From IMG/VR virus record IMGVR_UViG_3300032323_000426, positions 1 to 41,997 of that record: DNA of 41,997 nt; one strand, given 5' to 3'. Shown piece by piece: positions 7,439-14,865 of this stretch (position 1 is the first letter of the stretch; the number at the start of each line of letters is the position of its first letter). Source of the stretch: a virus. Both the position numbers and the translations under genes were made by a program. Below the pieces are notes generated by a model. The model was not told the origin of the DNA and did no database searches. It was given only the letters and a program-made list of their open reading frames with translations.

Positions 7439-7609
7439 TATTAGCATAGTGAACCAGCGTAAGGTGAAGTGAAGACCACCGAGATGCAGGTAGTTTATGC
7501 TAAAGCGCAGAACTTATGTCGTTACTCCTTATTTCTCCATAAGTTACACCTCACTGGGTTGCTCCGCCAGTGGCGCACACGGGGCACACACAAACAACGA
7601 GAGGGAAAC
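7439..7609 (+). promoter_or_regulatory. Structured leader before the acidic protein gene
   Basis: 171 bases between two same-strand genes, otherwise rare here. Two hairpins follow each other: AACTTATG-N19-CATAAGTT (7511-7545) and CACTGG-N9-CCAGTG (7552-7572). An in-frame extension of the next gene back to 7469 exists, but the hairpins and odd composition favour an untranslated leader. It could be a regulatory leader or processed spacer RNA. Confidence 0.45.
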
Positions 7610-8047
7610 ATGAACACAATCACAATCAGCCGTGTCAATGAAGAATCTGGCACACCACATGATGTAACATATACAGAAGTCGAAGTTCTAAACTTCATTA
7701 AAAATGCTAAGGAAATCAATGCCGTACAAGAATCATACCAATCAATGGTCAAAGAACTCCGTAGTATTCGTAATGAAGTCCGTGACTTTTTCAGTGAAGG
7801 TGAATGGTCAGACGGTGAAACAACATGCAACAAAGGTGATGTCAATGCAATGCTCGAACGTATCGGCGCAACCAAACTTACAACCAAGTATCGTGGAAAC
7901 TTTACCATCACTGGCACATTTGAAATAGATGTAGAAGATGAAGATGAAATTGAAGATACAATCACTGAGAATATTTCAGTTGAGTGCTATGCTGCAGATG
8001 TAGATGTAGATAGCATTGAGTTGCATGATATAGAAGAAGACAACTAA
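7610..8047 (+). CDS. Acidic protein of unknown function
   Basis: 145 aa from ATG 7610 with GAGAGGGA as ribosome site. The N-terminal third is mixed, the middle is helical (QESYQSMVKELRSIRNEVRDFF), and the C-terminus is very acidic (EIDVEDEDEIEDTITENISVE ending IEEDN). The strongly negative tail could mimic DNA or bind a basic partner; that is inference. It ends in a TAATG overlap with the next gene. Confidence 0.7.
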   Translation: MNTITISRVNEESGTPHDVTYTEVEVLNFIKNAKEINAVQESYQSMVKELRSIRNEVRDFFSEGEWSDGETTCNKGDVNAMLERIGATKLTTKYRGNFTITGTFEIDVEDEDEIEDTITENISVECYAADVDVDSIELHDIEEDN

Positions 8048-8418
8048 TGTCTTCAGCCTATGTCCCATATAATGGGACTGCTGGCTGGTCAGGTACAGAT
8101 ACAAGTCGAAAGAGGGCTATGTATAACCTGCGTACTGGCAAGGAATATAACAACCAGCAAAAAGCGTTAGCACTATTAAAAGATAATCCTGCTGGATTAA
8201 CTTGGAAAGAATTATCAGAAGCAGCAGGGGTACATCACGGCACTGCAAGTGGCGTGCTATCAGTACTACATAAGTCTGGTGCTATATTGCGTAGTGCAAA
8301 TGTTCGTGACAAATGTACTATATATTATAGCCTGCAATATAGTGACAGTATTATTAATCAGGTATATAAAAAGAAACAAAAACTTTGCCCACATTGTGGC
8401 AACGACATCAACGCATAA
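8047..8418 (+). CDS. Winged-helix DNA-binding protein with C-terminal zinc knuckle
   Basis: 123 aa. Residues about 40-95 look like a MarR-type winged helix: ALLKDNPAGLTWKELSEAAGVHHGTASGVLSVLHKSGAILRS. The C-terminus is LCPHCGNDINA, half of a zinc knuckle. It may regulate phage promoters, for example through the repeats near 2500. Alternatively it could be a host-directed regulator. The start overlaps the upstream stop. Confidence 0.75.
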   Translation: MSSAYVPYNGTAGWSGTDTSRKRAMYNLRTGKEYNNQQKALALLKDNPAGLTWKELSEAAGVHHGTASGVLSVLHKSGAILRSANVRDKCTIYYSLQYSDSIINQVYKKKQKLCPHCGNDINA

Positions 8419-8444
8419 GCCGTTCCTTATGCTATGATGGGACA

Positions 8445-8511
8445 ACCAGTAGGGCGGTAGGTTTTTGGCTCTCTCCTTGTCCTACCCCCACTGGTATCTA
8501 ATCAAAGGAGA
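8445..8511 (+). promoter_or_regulatory. Hairpin with anti-Shine-Dalgarno loop
   Basis: An imperfect stem of about 15 bp (8445-8461 with 8481-8495) presents a pyrimidine-rich loop containing TCTCCTT (8472-8478). This is exactly complementary to the ribosome site AAGGAGA (8505-8511) of the following nuclease gene. It could control translation of the nuclease, or simply be an intercistronic structure. Confidence 0.4.
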
Positions 8512-8514
8512 AAC

Positions 8515-9288
8515 ATGGCAGAGTTAGAAATACCTAGAGATAGGTATGGCAGACCTATGGTAGTACCACCTAAGGGTGGTAAGCCAGTGGCATATACAAG
8601 AACAACAACAGTTGCTGGTTCATTAGATGATGGCACTGCACTTGTAGCATGGAAGTTACGTATGGCTGCAACTGGATTAACATTGCGCTCTGACTTATTG
8701 TTAGCAGCAGCAGCATCTCGTGAAGATAAATTAGAGATGGATAAATTAGTTGAAGATGCAATGGAAGCAGCGGGTGCTACCAAGCAGGCTACTATTGGAA
8801 CAGCAATCCATTCTCTTACAGAAAAGTTAGACAGAGGTCAAGACCTTGGTCCTATCCCAGAAGATTATGTTGCAGACATACAAGCGTATGCTGATGCAAC
8901 TAAAAACTTTACCAACATTCATATCGAACAGTTCTGTGTGCTAGATAAGTATAAGATTGCTGGCACACCAGACCGCATTGTCGAATACAAAGGCGAGAAG
9001 TTTATCTCTGACCTTAAAACAGGCAGCATTAGTTACCCAAACAAAATCGCTATGCAGTTAGCAGTGTATGCACACGGCTTGCCGTATGACCCTGCTACCG
9101 CAAGCCGTGGTAGTTGGGGTGACATCAACACAGAGAAAGGAATCATCGTGCATCTACCAGCAGGTAGTGGACAATGTACCTTACACTTTGTAGACTTAGT
9201 TCATGGCTGGAAAGGTATTGAACTAGCCATGAAAGTAAGAAAGCACCGCGAAAAGAAAAACATATCAACACCAATACAAGGAGAATAA
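8515..9288 (+). CDS. PD-(D/E)XK nuclease, RecB/Cas4-like
   Basis: 257 aa. The motifs of RecB-type nucleases are in order: GTAIHSL (His99), AGTPDRIVEY (Asp153), ISDLKTG (Asp166 and Lys168), then QLAVYAHG (Gln181 and Tyr185). The enzyme would degrade or trim DNA ends in recombination or host DNA breakdown. Unlike Cas4 there is no obvious Fe-S cysteine cluster. It heads the replication/recombination subset and has a strong AAAGGAG ribosome site that may be masked by the upstream hairpin. Confidence 0.85.
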   Translation: MAELEIPRDRYGRPMVVPPKGGKPVAYTRTTTVAGSLDDGTALVAWKLRMAATGLTLRSDLLLAAAASREDKLEMDKLVEDAMEAAGATKQATIGTAIHSLTEKLDRGQDLGPIPEDYVADIQAYADATKNFTNIHIEQFCVLDKYKIAGTPDRIVEYKGEKFISDLKTGSISYPNKIAMQLAVYAHGLPYDPATASRGSWGDINTEKGIIVHLPAGSGQCTLHFVDLVHGWKGIELAMKVRKHREKKNISTPIQGE

Positions 9289-9752
9289 TGTCTCATTCAG
9301 AAGCACCAATTAGCATCACAGTTAAATCAGCAGCAGGTTCTCTAGTCACAGTTCGCGCTGCATCAGCAGAAGAACTTGACCAGACAATTGCAATGACACT
9401 TGCATCACTTGCATCTGCTACAGAAGAACTCGAAAAAGCAGTGCGTGGCACTGGTTTCAGCGCACCATCAGCAACTCCTATCTCACCAGCAGTTGGCTAT
9501 GCAGCCAATGCGCTAGGCGGAACTGTTGTTGCTGAATCATTTACACCAGCAGCAGCACCAGCAGGTGCAGGACAACGCATGTGTCCACATGGTTCAATGA
9601 CTCGTATCCATGGACTAACAGGTAAGTTCGGTCCTTACAAGGGTCACTTCTGTCCTGCTAAGCAGGGCGACCCAAGCAAGTGCGCAACTCAATATGTTAA
9701 GGCAGGCTCACCAGAGTTTGCTACATTCGTAGCCGACCAAACAAAGGCATAA
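9288..9752 (+). CDS. Protein with C-terminal zinc-ribbon, possible DNA-binding accessory
   Basis: 154 aa. Residues 1-60 form a mixed alpha/beta part (ISITVKSAAGSLVTVRAASAEEL), then an Ala/Pro/Ser-rich linker. A C-terminal metal site follows: MCPHGSMTRIHG, KGHFCPAK, SKCATQY. The ribbon resembles those in topoisomerase tails and in phage proteins coded between the nuclease and helicase. A single-strand-binding role is plausible but unproven. TAATG-type overlap with the nuclease gene upstream. Confidence 0.65.
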   Translation: MSHSEAPISITVKSAAGSLVTVRAASAEELDQTIAMTLASLASATEELEKAVRGTGFSAPSATPISPAVGYAANALGGTVVAESFTPAAAPAGAGQRMCPHGSMTRIHGLTGKFGPYKGHFCPAKQGDPSKCATQYVKAGSPEFATFVADQTKA

Positions 9753-10568
9753 ATGAAAACACTACGCCGTAGCGTAGGCAAGGCAGAGGTTGGCGGAGAA
9801 CCATTACCGCCACCTTTCCAAGCCTTCGCAAGAGAAGGAATGATATTACGGCGTGCAGAAGTAACTGTAATTGCAGGCACTCCAGGTGCAGGCAAGTCCA
9901 GTATCGCATTACATATCGCAGCAAGATTAAAACAACCAACATTATATTTCTCTGCGGATACTAATGCACATACAATGGCTATGCGATTACTCGCGCTTCG
10001 CGCACGCATTCCACAACAACAAGCAGAACTAATGCTTAAGACGCAACCAGATACAGCCGAGGCTATCTTGCGTGAGTATGGAAATATGTATTGGTCATTC
10101 GAACCAAGTCCTACTCTTCGTGATTTAGATGAGGAAGTATCTGCATTCGAAACTATATGGGGCAGAAGCCCTACTCTTATAGTGGTAGATAATCTTATGG
10201 ACATTGCTATTGATGGACACGAAGAGTTTGCTGGTATGAGACAGGTCATGAAAGAGTTGAAGTATCTTGCAAGAGATACCAACGCAGCCGTATTAGTATT
10301 ACACCATACGCAGGAAGGTGCACCTGGTTATCCGTGCCAACCACGCTCAGCGTTGCAAGGCAAGGTCGCGCAGATTCCTGCTATGGTGTTAACTGTAGGT
10401 CAGATGATGCAGGGGCAAGACGCATACTTATGTGTAGCCCCTGTCAAGAATAGGTATGGCAAGGCAGATGCAACTGGTAACACATACATATCGTTATCAT
10501 TTGAGCCTGGCTCTATGTATCTAGAAGATGTAGTCCGCGACTATAGACAGGCAGAGATGACACCATGA
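9753..10568 (+). CDS. DnaB/RecA-family replicative ATPase
   Basis: 271 aa. Walker A is GTPGAGKSS (42-50), Walker B TLIVVDNL (141-148), and AAVLVLHHTQ (179-187) corresponds to the sensor strand of DnaB/RadA-type ATPases. It lacks the DnaB N-terminal domain, so it equals the C-terminal motor domain only. Together with the primase two genes later it would form the phage helicase-primase. It starts directly after the upstream stop. Confidence 0.85.
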   Translation: MKTLRRSVGKAEVGGEPLPPPFQAFAREGMILRRAEVTVIAGTPGAGKSSIALHIAARLKQPTLYFSADTNAHTMAMRLLALRARIPQQQAELMLKTQPDTAEAILREYGNMYWSFEPSPTLRDLDEEVSAFETIWGRSPTLIVVDNLMDIAIDGHEEFAGMRQVMKELKYLARDTNAAVLVLHHTQEGAPGYPCQPRSALQGKVAQIPAMVLTVGQMMQGQDAYLCVAPVKNRYGKADATGNTYISLSFEPGSMYLEDVVRDYRQAEMTP

Positions 10569-10921
10569 GTAGCGCAGCCAAAGCCAAAGGCTCAGGAGCA
10601 GAACGAGATGTAGTTAAGTATCTAAAAGAGAACGGCTTCCAATATGCTGACAGGCGACTGGCTGGCGCAACACTAGACAAAGGTGATATATCAGGTATAC
10701 CTGGAGTTACAATTGAAATCAAGAACCATGCTAAGATGGACTTAGCAGGGTGGACAGAAGAGTTGATAGTCGAGATGGCTAACGACAAGGCATGGACAGG
10801 CGTAGTGTGGCACAAGCGCAAGGGTAGGGGAAGTCCTGGCGATTGGTACTGCACTATGCCTGGCTATGTATGGCTAGACCTATTAAAGAGAGCCTTAAAC
10901 AATGGAGAAACCAAGCATTGA
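10565..10921 (+). CDS. Holliday-junction-resolvase-like nuclease
   Basis: 118 aa. The PD-(D/E)XK pattern of archaeal-type Hjc resolvases is present: KGSGAERDVVKYL (Glu13), DKGDISGIPG (Asp41), TIEIKNH (Glu51, Lys53). It would resolve branched DNA before packaging. The length fits small phage resolvases. It overlaps the helicase gene by ATGA and the primase gene by 20 bases. Confidence 0.75.
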   Translation: MSSAAKAKGSGAERDVVKYLKENGFQYADRRLAGATLDKGDISGIPGVTIEIKNHAKMDLAGWTEELIVEMANDKAWTGVVWHKRKGRGSPGDWYCTMPGYVWLDLLKRALNNGETKH

Positions 10922-11751
10922 AGAATACCTGCGCTACATAGGTGCAGACACACCAGCAATGGGTGCAGGTTGGCGTAAGATGAAGTGCTGCTTTCATCTT
11001 GATAGTCACGCAAGTGCAGCAGTAAACTACGATAAGAACGCCTTTGTCTGCCACGGTTGTGGAGTCAAAGGCGATGTCTATTCGTTAATCATGTATAAAG
11101 AAGGGGTTAACTTTCGTGAGGCTAAACAATTCGCAGAGACAGTTCTTACTGCAGGCAACACAGAGGTACGCAGCAGCAATAGAAAGCGCGAGCGCCTATC
11201 TGTCAAACCGTCATCTCTCGGTAGAAGAGGCAAAAGTCTTTCACTTGGGAGTGGTAGAAGACCCGCTTCCAGGGCATGAGCCGTATCTAGGAAGGCTTGC
11301 TATCCCATATATCACGCCATCAGGCGTAGTAGATATACGATTCCGTGACCTTACAGGTACACACGATGCTAAGTATATGGGATTAGTTGGTGCTGAAACT
11401 ACTATGTTTAATACGCAAGCAGTCTTTGCTGCCGACAGTTACATATGTGTAACTGAAGGTGAGTTCGATTGCATTATGATGGGTACTAAAACACAGCACC
11501 CAACAGTTGGTATTCCAGGAGCAAACAACTGGAAAAAACACTATGCTAAAATCTTAGATGACTTTGAAACAGTCATTGTTCTAGCCGATGGCGATGCCCC
11601 TGGCTTAGAGTTTGGTAAGAAGATTAGCCGTGAACTAGGTAATGTTAATATCATCAGCATGCCAGACGGTGAAGATGTAAACTCTATGATGATAAAGAAA
11701 GGGAGTGAGTGGATTGACGAACGAATCCGAGAATGCATTGCCAATGGATGA
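10902..11751 (+). CDS. DNA primase (CHC2 zinc finger + TOPRIM) split by a +1 frameshift
   Basis: The first frame (10902-11279) encodes the CHC2 zinc finger: Cys29, His32, Cys50, Cys53. Its tail after about residue 87 turns into Ser/Arg/Lys filler. The next frame is open from 11089 to 11751 and encodes the TOPRIM half: ICVTEGEFDCIM and VIVLADGDAPG with the Glu and Asp-x-Asp residues. Joining them with a +1 shift near 11150-11175 (...ETVLTAGN to QRYAAAIESASAYL) gives about 282 aa of normal primase order. This may be a programmed frameshift, a sequence error, a real mutation, or two proteins: a GTG at 11116 with AGAAGGGG upstream could start the second. Confidence 0.8.
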
Positions 11752-12022
11752 CAGTTTCTGGGAGCATGCTGACCATTTAGATTTTGATATGATTATACAA
11801 TTGTCTGAGCAGAAGCATCTTAATATTCTTCATGCTTTGCATGATGTATACCTAGCCATAGATGAAGACCCAGACGAAGCCAAGTTCCTTGTCACTGGTA
11901 TAGCAGCCCTTATGCTGTCATCCAAGTATGGCAAGACAGATGATGTATACAATGAAATAGTAGTACAGATAGCCAAGAAAGACATGGACATAGAACTAAG
12001 GGAGTTACTCAATGAAGGATAG
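11714..12022 (+). CDS. Hypothetical helical protein
   Basis: About 102 aa from TTG 11714, chosen because AAGGGAG lies 8 bases upstream; GTG 11705 and ATG 11744 are alternatives. It overlaps the end of the primase. The protein is acidic and helical (HLNILHALHDVYLAIDEDPDEAKFLVTGIAALML). No recognised domain. Confidence 0.65.
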   Translation: MTNESENALPMDDSFWEHADHLDFDMIIQLSEQKHLNILHALHDVYLAIDEDPDEAKFLVTGIAALMLSSKYGKTDDVYNEIVVQIAKKDMDIELRELLNEG

Positions 12023-12329
12023 CGAAGATGCAGCGCAGATTATGCGCGAATTATTTGTAGTTCTAACTAAGAAGCATGAGGACTACGGTCCAATGAATAT
12101 AGCAGGAGCGCCTGGCGGTCCTATGAACGGACTGCGAGTCCGCATGTATGACAAGATGGCTAGACTTAACAACCTAGTAGACAGCGGCGACACGCCGAAC
12201 TATGAATCCATTGAAGATACACTGATTGACCTAGCAAACTATGCCATAATTGGTTTACTTGTTCAGCGCAATCAGTGGGCTGGCATTCCAAATGGAGAAC
12301 CATATGAAGAGAGTCGTCGTCCTCAGTGA
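12012..12329 (+). CDS. DUF1599-like (nucleotide modification associated domain 1)
   Basis: 105 aa with the family's core: KKHEDYGPMNIAG, RVRMYDKMARL, ESIEDTLIDLANYAIIGLLV. Proteins of this type relate to all-alpha nucleotide pyrophosphohydrolases (MazG-like) and are often found with nucleotide metabolism or modification genes. It may hydrolyse or bind nucleotides. No modification enzyme is seen elsewhere in the genome. The gene overlaps both neighbours. Confidence 0.7.
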   Translation: MKDSEDAAQIMRELFVVLTKKHEDYGPMNIAGAPGGPMNGLRVRMYDKMARLNNLVDSGDTPNYESIEDTLIDLANYAIIGLLVQRNQWAGIPNGEPYEESRRPQ

Positions 12330-13041
12330 CTTACAGATTCCATATCAAGATAACAAAGCAGTAGATGCAACCATAGACTTCATTGCCGACTACAAGCCAG
12401 ACGAACTATGGTGTGTAGGTGATGAACTAGATGCACCAGAACCTAGCCGTTGGAACAAAGGTATGGCTGGTGAATATGCAGGTACACTACAGCAAGGCAT
12501 TGATACAACAAAAGAAATTATAAGTGAATACAGAAAAGCATTAGGCAAAAAACCTTTTTATATTCAAAGGTCTAATCACACAGACCGCATTGACACTTAC
12601 ATTCGTAAGTATGCCCCAGCGTTCAGCAGTCTCAAGTCACTAGAGATTGAAGAACTACTGGGGTATAATTCTTTAGGCGTGACATACCTACACAGGATGC
12701 ACGAGTTACTACCTGGTTGGGTAATGGCACACGGAGACGAAGGCAAGTTGTCTCAGACTCCTGGAAGTACAGCCTTGTCATTAGCCAAACGTCTAGGCAA
12801 GTCAGTAGTCTGTGGGCACACGCATCGCGTGGGTTTGCAACATGAAACAGTTGGCTTCTATGGCAAGACAAACACTCTCTTCGGTCTCGAAGTGGGGCAT
12901 ATGATGGACATCAAGCAGGCGGATTACCTATCGGCAGGCACTGCCAACTGGCAGCAAGGCATTGGAATCCTAATAGAAAACAACAAGAAGGTTATTCCAT
13001 ACGCAGTACCTATTATTAATGGCGAGGTACACCTTCCATAA
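12304..13041 (+). CDS. Calcineurin-like metallophosphoesterase
   Basis: 245 aa from ATG 12304, which has GGAGA 6 bases upstream. The metal-binding motifs are in order: LSDLQIP (Asp9), VGDELD (Asp40), RSNHTDR (Asn91-His92), MAHGD (His143), GHTHR (His172, His174). The first motif has Gln where the family usually has His. The substrate could be nucleotides, RNA 2',3' ends or proteins; neighbours do not decide it. It overlaps the DUF1599 gene. Confidence 0.8.
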   Translation: MKRVVVLSDLQIPYQDNKAVDATIDFIADYKPDELWCVGDELDAPEPSRWNKGMAGEYAGTLQQGIDTTKEIISEYRKALGKKPFYIQRSNHTDRIDTYIRKYAPAFSSLKSLEIEELLGYNSLGVTYLHRMHELLPGWVMAHGDEGKLSQTPGSTALSLAKRLGKSVVCGHTHRVGLQHETVGFYGKTNTLFGLEVGHMMDIKQADYLSAGTANWQQGIGILIENNKKVIPYAVPIINGEVHLP

Positions 13042-13694
13042 TGAATTACATTTCAGAGTATAATGATTTAGTTCAGCAGTTAGCGTCAGAATATGCACGC
13101 AAATACAGCATGCTTGAACTAGATGACATTGGTCAAGAGTTATGGGTCTGGTTCGTATCTCATCCACGTAAGTACAAAGAGTGGTCAGAGTTAGAACAGA
13201 AAGACAAAGACAAACTCATTGCCAAGTCACTAAGGAACGCAGCCCTTAAGTTCTGCGAACGAGAAAAGGCAAGGAAAGTTGGGTACGATTCGTCCGATTT
13301 GTATTACTATGATGTGTCTGTAGTAGAGGCTTTTCTTCCATCAATCATTGCTGGAACCTATGCAATTCCTACAAGCATTCAAGATTTAAATTCAAAGTTT
13401 GGTACTGGTAATGCTGCAGAAGGCAACAACTGGCTTTCATTACGGAGCGACATTGCATTAGCGTTCGATAAACTATCAGATGCTAAGCAGAATATTTTAC
13501 GACTTCGCTTTAGTATTGATTCACCAGACTGGTCGCTGTTAGCCAAGGACATGGACAGCACGCCAGATGGCGCACGCATGAAAGTGCAACGCGCTATTAA
13601 CTCATTGGTTAAAAACCTAGGTGGTTGGCGACCATACAATGAGCCAGATAGTATTCAATCAGAAGCAGAGGAAGAACAGAATGTCAGTGATTGA
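13041..13694 (+). CDS. Sigma factor-like protein
   Basis: 217 aa. LDDIGQELWVWFVSHPRKY (about 27-45) resembles region 2 of ECF-type sigma factors. The C-terminal stretch AKQNILRLRFSIDSPDWSLLAKDMDSTPDGARMKVQRAINSL resembles region 4 with its helix-turn-helix. Similar proteins occur in actinophages. It could direct host RNA polymerase to late promoters. The match is structural rather than motif-perfect, so an anti-sigma or other DNA-binding role is possible. Confidence 0.7.
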   Translation: MNYISEYNDLVQQLASEYARKYSMLELDDIGQELWVWFVSHPRKYKEWSELEQKDKDKLIAKSLRNAALKFCEREKARKVGYDSSDLYYYDVSVVEAFLPSIIAGTYAIPTSIQDLNSKFGTGNAAEGNNWLSLRSDIALAFDKLSDAKQNILRLRFSIDSPDWSLLAKDMDSTPDGARMKVQRAINSLVKNLGGWRPYNEPDSIQSEAEEEQNVSD

Positions 13695-13720
13695 AACATA
13701 TTTAGAATGGTTGACAATCC

Positions 13721-13912
13721 ATGAATCAGAAGCAGGTGAATGACCTAAGAGGCGAACCAACATTCGCCTGCATATGTGGTTGCGCAATGTTCCGCATCAA
13801 TGTAATGTGGGACCAAGAAACCAGAGCAGTTGGCTGGTATGATTTAGCACAGGAATGTGTAGAGTGCGGTACGATAACAACCGCACCTACTGAAATAGAT
13901 GGGTGTGAGTAA
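13721..13912 (+). CDS. Zinc-ribbon protein
   Basis: 63 aa. CICGC near residue 17 and CVECG near residue 47 form a two-knuckle ribbon around FRINVMWDQETRAVGWYDLAQE. The sequence ends in APTEIDGCE. It looks like a conserved actinophage zinc protein with no assigned role. TAATG overlap joins it to the next zinc protein. Confidence 0.75.
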   Translation: MNQKQVNDLRGEPTFACICGCAMFRINVMWDQETRAVGWYDLAQECVECGTITTAPTEIDGCE

Positions 13913-14073
13913 TGCCGTTGTACGATTTCAAATGCGGTACTTGTAGTGAGGTTATAGAAACAAATGAAAACATACCACCAGTTTGTGGAACGTGTAGTGG
14001 AACTATGCAACGCATCTGGTCTTCTCCAGCAATTAAGTTTAATGCACCAGGCTTCTATTCAACAGGAGGATAA
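13912..14073 (+). CDS. FmdB-type zinc-ribbon protein
   Basis: 53 aa, starting in the upstream stop. MPLYDFKCGTC and PVCGTCSG form the ribbon, followed by MQRIWSSPAIKFNAPGFYSTGG, which is the typical end of FmdB-family regulatory zinc ribbons. In bacteria these are implicated in regulation; in phage the role is unknown. It directly precedes WhiB with TAATG overlap. Confidence 0.8.
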   Translation: MPLYDFKCGTCSEVIETNENIPPVCGTCSGTMQRIWSSPAIKFNAPGFYSTGG

Positions 14074-14339
14074 TGTATACATTCGGCGAAGAAGCAAACT
14101 GCAACGGTATAGATACAGAGTTGTTTTTCACAGACGAAAGCAAGACGTACAAAGAACTACCTTTATTAAAAAGAGTATGCGGTAATTGCACAGTCCAAGC
14201 CGAGTGTCTTGACTATGCCCTGCACCATGCGGTGCTAGGTTGGTGGGGTGGGACATCAGAAAAAACCCGCAGAGCGTTACAACAAAAACTTAATATCAGT
14301 CCAGAGCCAGTACTAATTACAGAAAAGTGGATAGCATAA
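14073..14339 (+). CDS. whiB: WhiB-family Fe-S transcription regulator
   Basis: 88 aa with the four conserved Cys (10, 36, 39, 45; CGNC motif CxxC then five residues to C) and the G-W-W-G-G turn (56-60), slightly changed from the usual G[VI]WGG. WhiB proteins bind a 4Fe-4S cluster and act with the host sigma factor; phage copies such as that of mycobacteriophage TM4 are known to interfere with host transcription. The family is confined to actinobacteria and their phages, so it identifies the host phylum. The C-terminal basic part (KTRRALQQK) may bind DNA. Confidence 0.92.
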   Translation: MYTFGEEANCNGIDTELFFTDESKTYKELPLLKRVCGNCTVQAECLDYALHHAVLGWWGGTSEKTRRALQQKLNISPEPVLITEKWIA

Positions 14340-14578
14340 TGGTATTAGAAATTGCACTAGGAGCATTCCTAGGTCTAGTTATATTTGATGCGGTCAAAGA
14401 CTTATCAGAGTTTCTTTCTTGTAAGTATCGAGCCTATCAATCACGCAAGCAAGTAGAAAGATACCTTGAAAGTCTAGACGACGAGCCACCCTATGACTAT
14501 AAGTTGCCTACTCCTAAGCGTAAACCAGCAGTCAAGAAGGCAGTAGGCAAGAAAAAGCCAGTCAGAAAGCGTAAGTAA
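14339..14578 (+). CDS. Small membrane protein with Lys-rich tail
   Basis: 79 aa from ATG 14339 (TAATG overlap with whiB). Residues 2-20 are hydrophobic (VLEIALGAFLGLVIFDAV), then a helical region, and the last 25 residues are almost all Lys/Arg/Pro (KRKPAVKKAVGKKKPVRKRK). A membrane-tethered nucleic-acid-binding role is conceivable. It is the last gene of the early unit. Confidence 0.7.
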   Translation: MVLEIALGAFLGLVIFDAVKDLSEFLSCKYRAYQSRKQVERYLESLDDEPPYDYKLPTPKRKPAVKKAVGKKKPVRKRK

Positions 14579-14586
14579 AAACAAAA

Positions 14587-14630
14587 AAGACCCCCGTCAG
14601 GTAGGTTAATGTACCTGAACGGGGGCTTTC
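14587..14630. terminator. Bidirectional terminator between converging units
   Basis: CCCCCGT-CAGGTA (14591-14603) pairs with TACCTGAACGGGGG (14612-14625) with one bulged base and an 8-base loop. AAAAAAG lies on the left side (a T run for leftward transcripts) and CTTTC on the right. It separates the ends of early and late transcription. Confidence 0.85.
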
Positions 14631-14664
14631 GTGTCTCTACGGGGCTTCTATGCCCCTAAAATGG

Positions 14665-14856
14665 CTATGCTTTGCGTCCGAACTGAGGCGCAGATTTGTC
14701 CAACGCCTTAAGAATAGGACCTACAAGACCTGCAGCAAAGGCAGATGCCAATACCTTAGGGTCATGCTGACCCGCAGTGTATAGAGCAACCACAGATGCA
14801 GCAGCAGCACGCAGATATGACAATCCGATTTGCTTTACTTTTTCTTTGTCGAACAT
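14665..14856 (-). CDS. Small membrane protein, holin-like
   Basis: 63 aa. A short charged N-terminus (MFDKEKVKQIG) precedes one or two hydrophobic helices (YLRAAAASVVALYTAG; LASAFAAGLVGPILKAL) and a basic end (FGRKA). Size, topology and position next to the endolysin fit a phage holin. It is the last gene of the late unit. AGGAGG-like ribosome site (CTAAGGAGGACAC). Confidence 0.65.
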   Translation of the reverse strand: MFDKEKVKQIGLSYLRAAAASVVALYTAGQHDPKVLASAFAAGLVGPILKALDKSAPQFGRKA

Positions 14857-14865
14857 GTGTCCTCC

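Noticed and set aside
7500-7600. Possible tRNA in the structured leader
   Set aside because: No cloverleaf with a T-loop consensus or acceptor stem can be drawn.
7469-7609. N-terminal extension of the acidic protein back to a GTG
   Set aside because: The segment has two hairpins and unlike composition, while ATG 7610 has GAGAGGGA upstream.
13681-13743. 20-codon frame MSVIETYLEWLTIHESEAGE between the sigma-like and zinc-ribbon genes
   Set aside because: Too short, overlaps both neighbours, and has no supporting motif.
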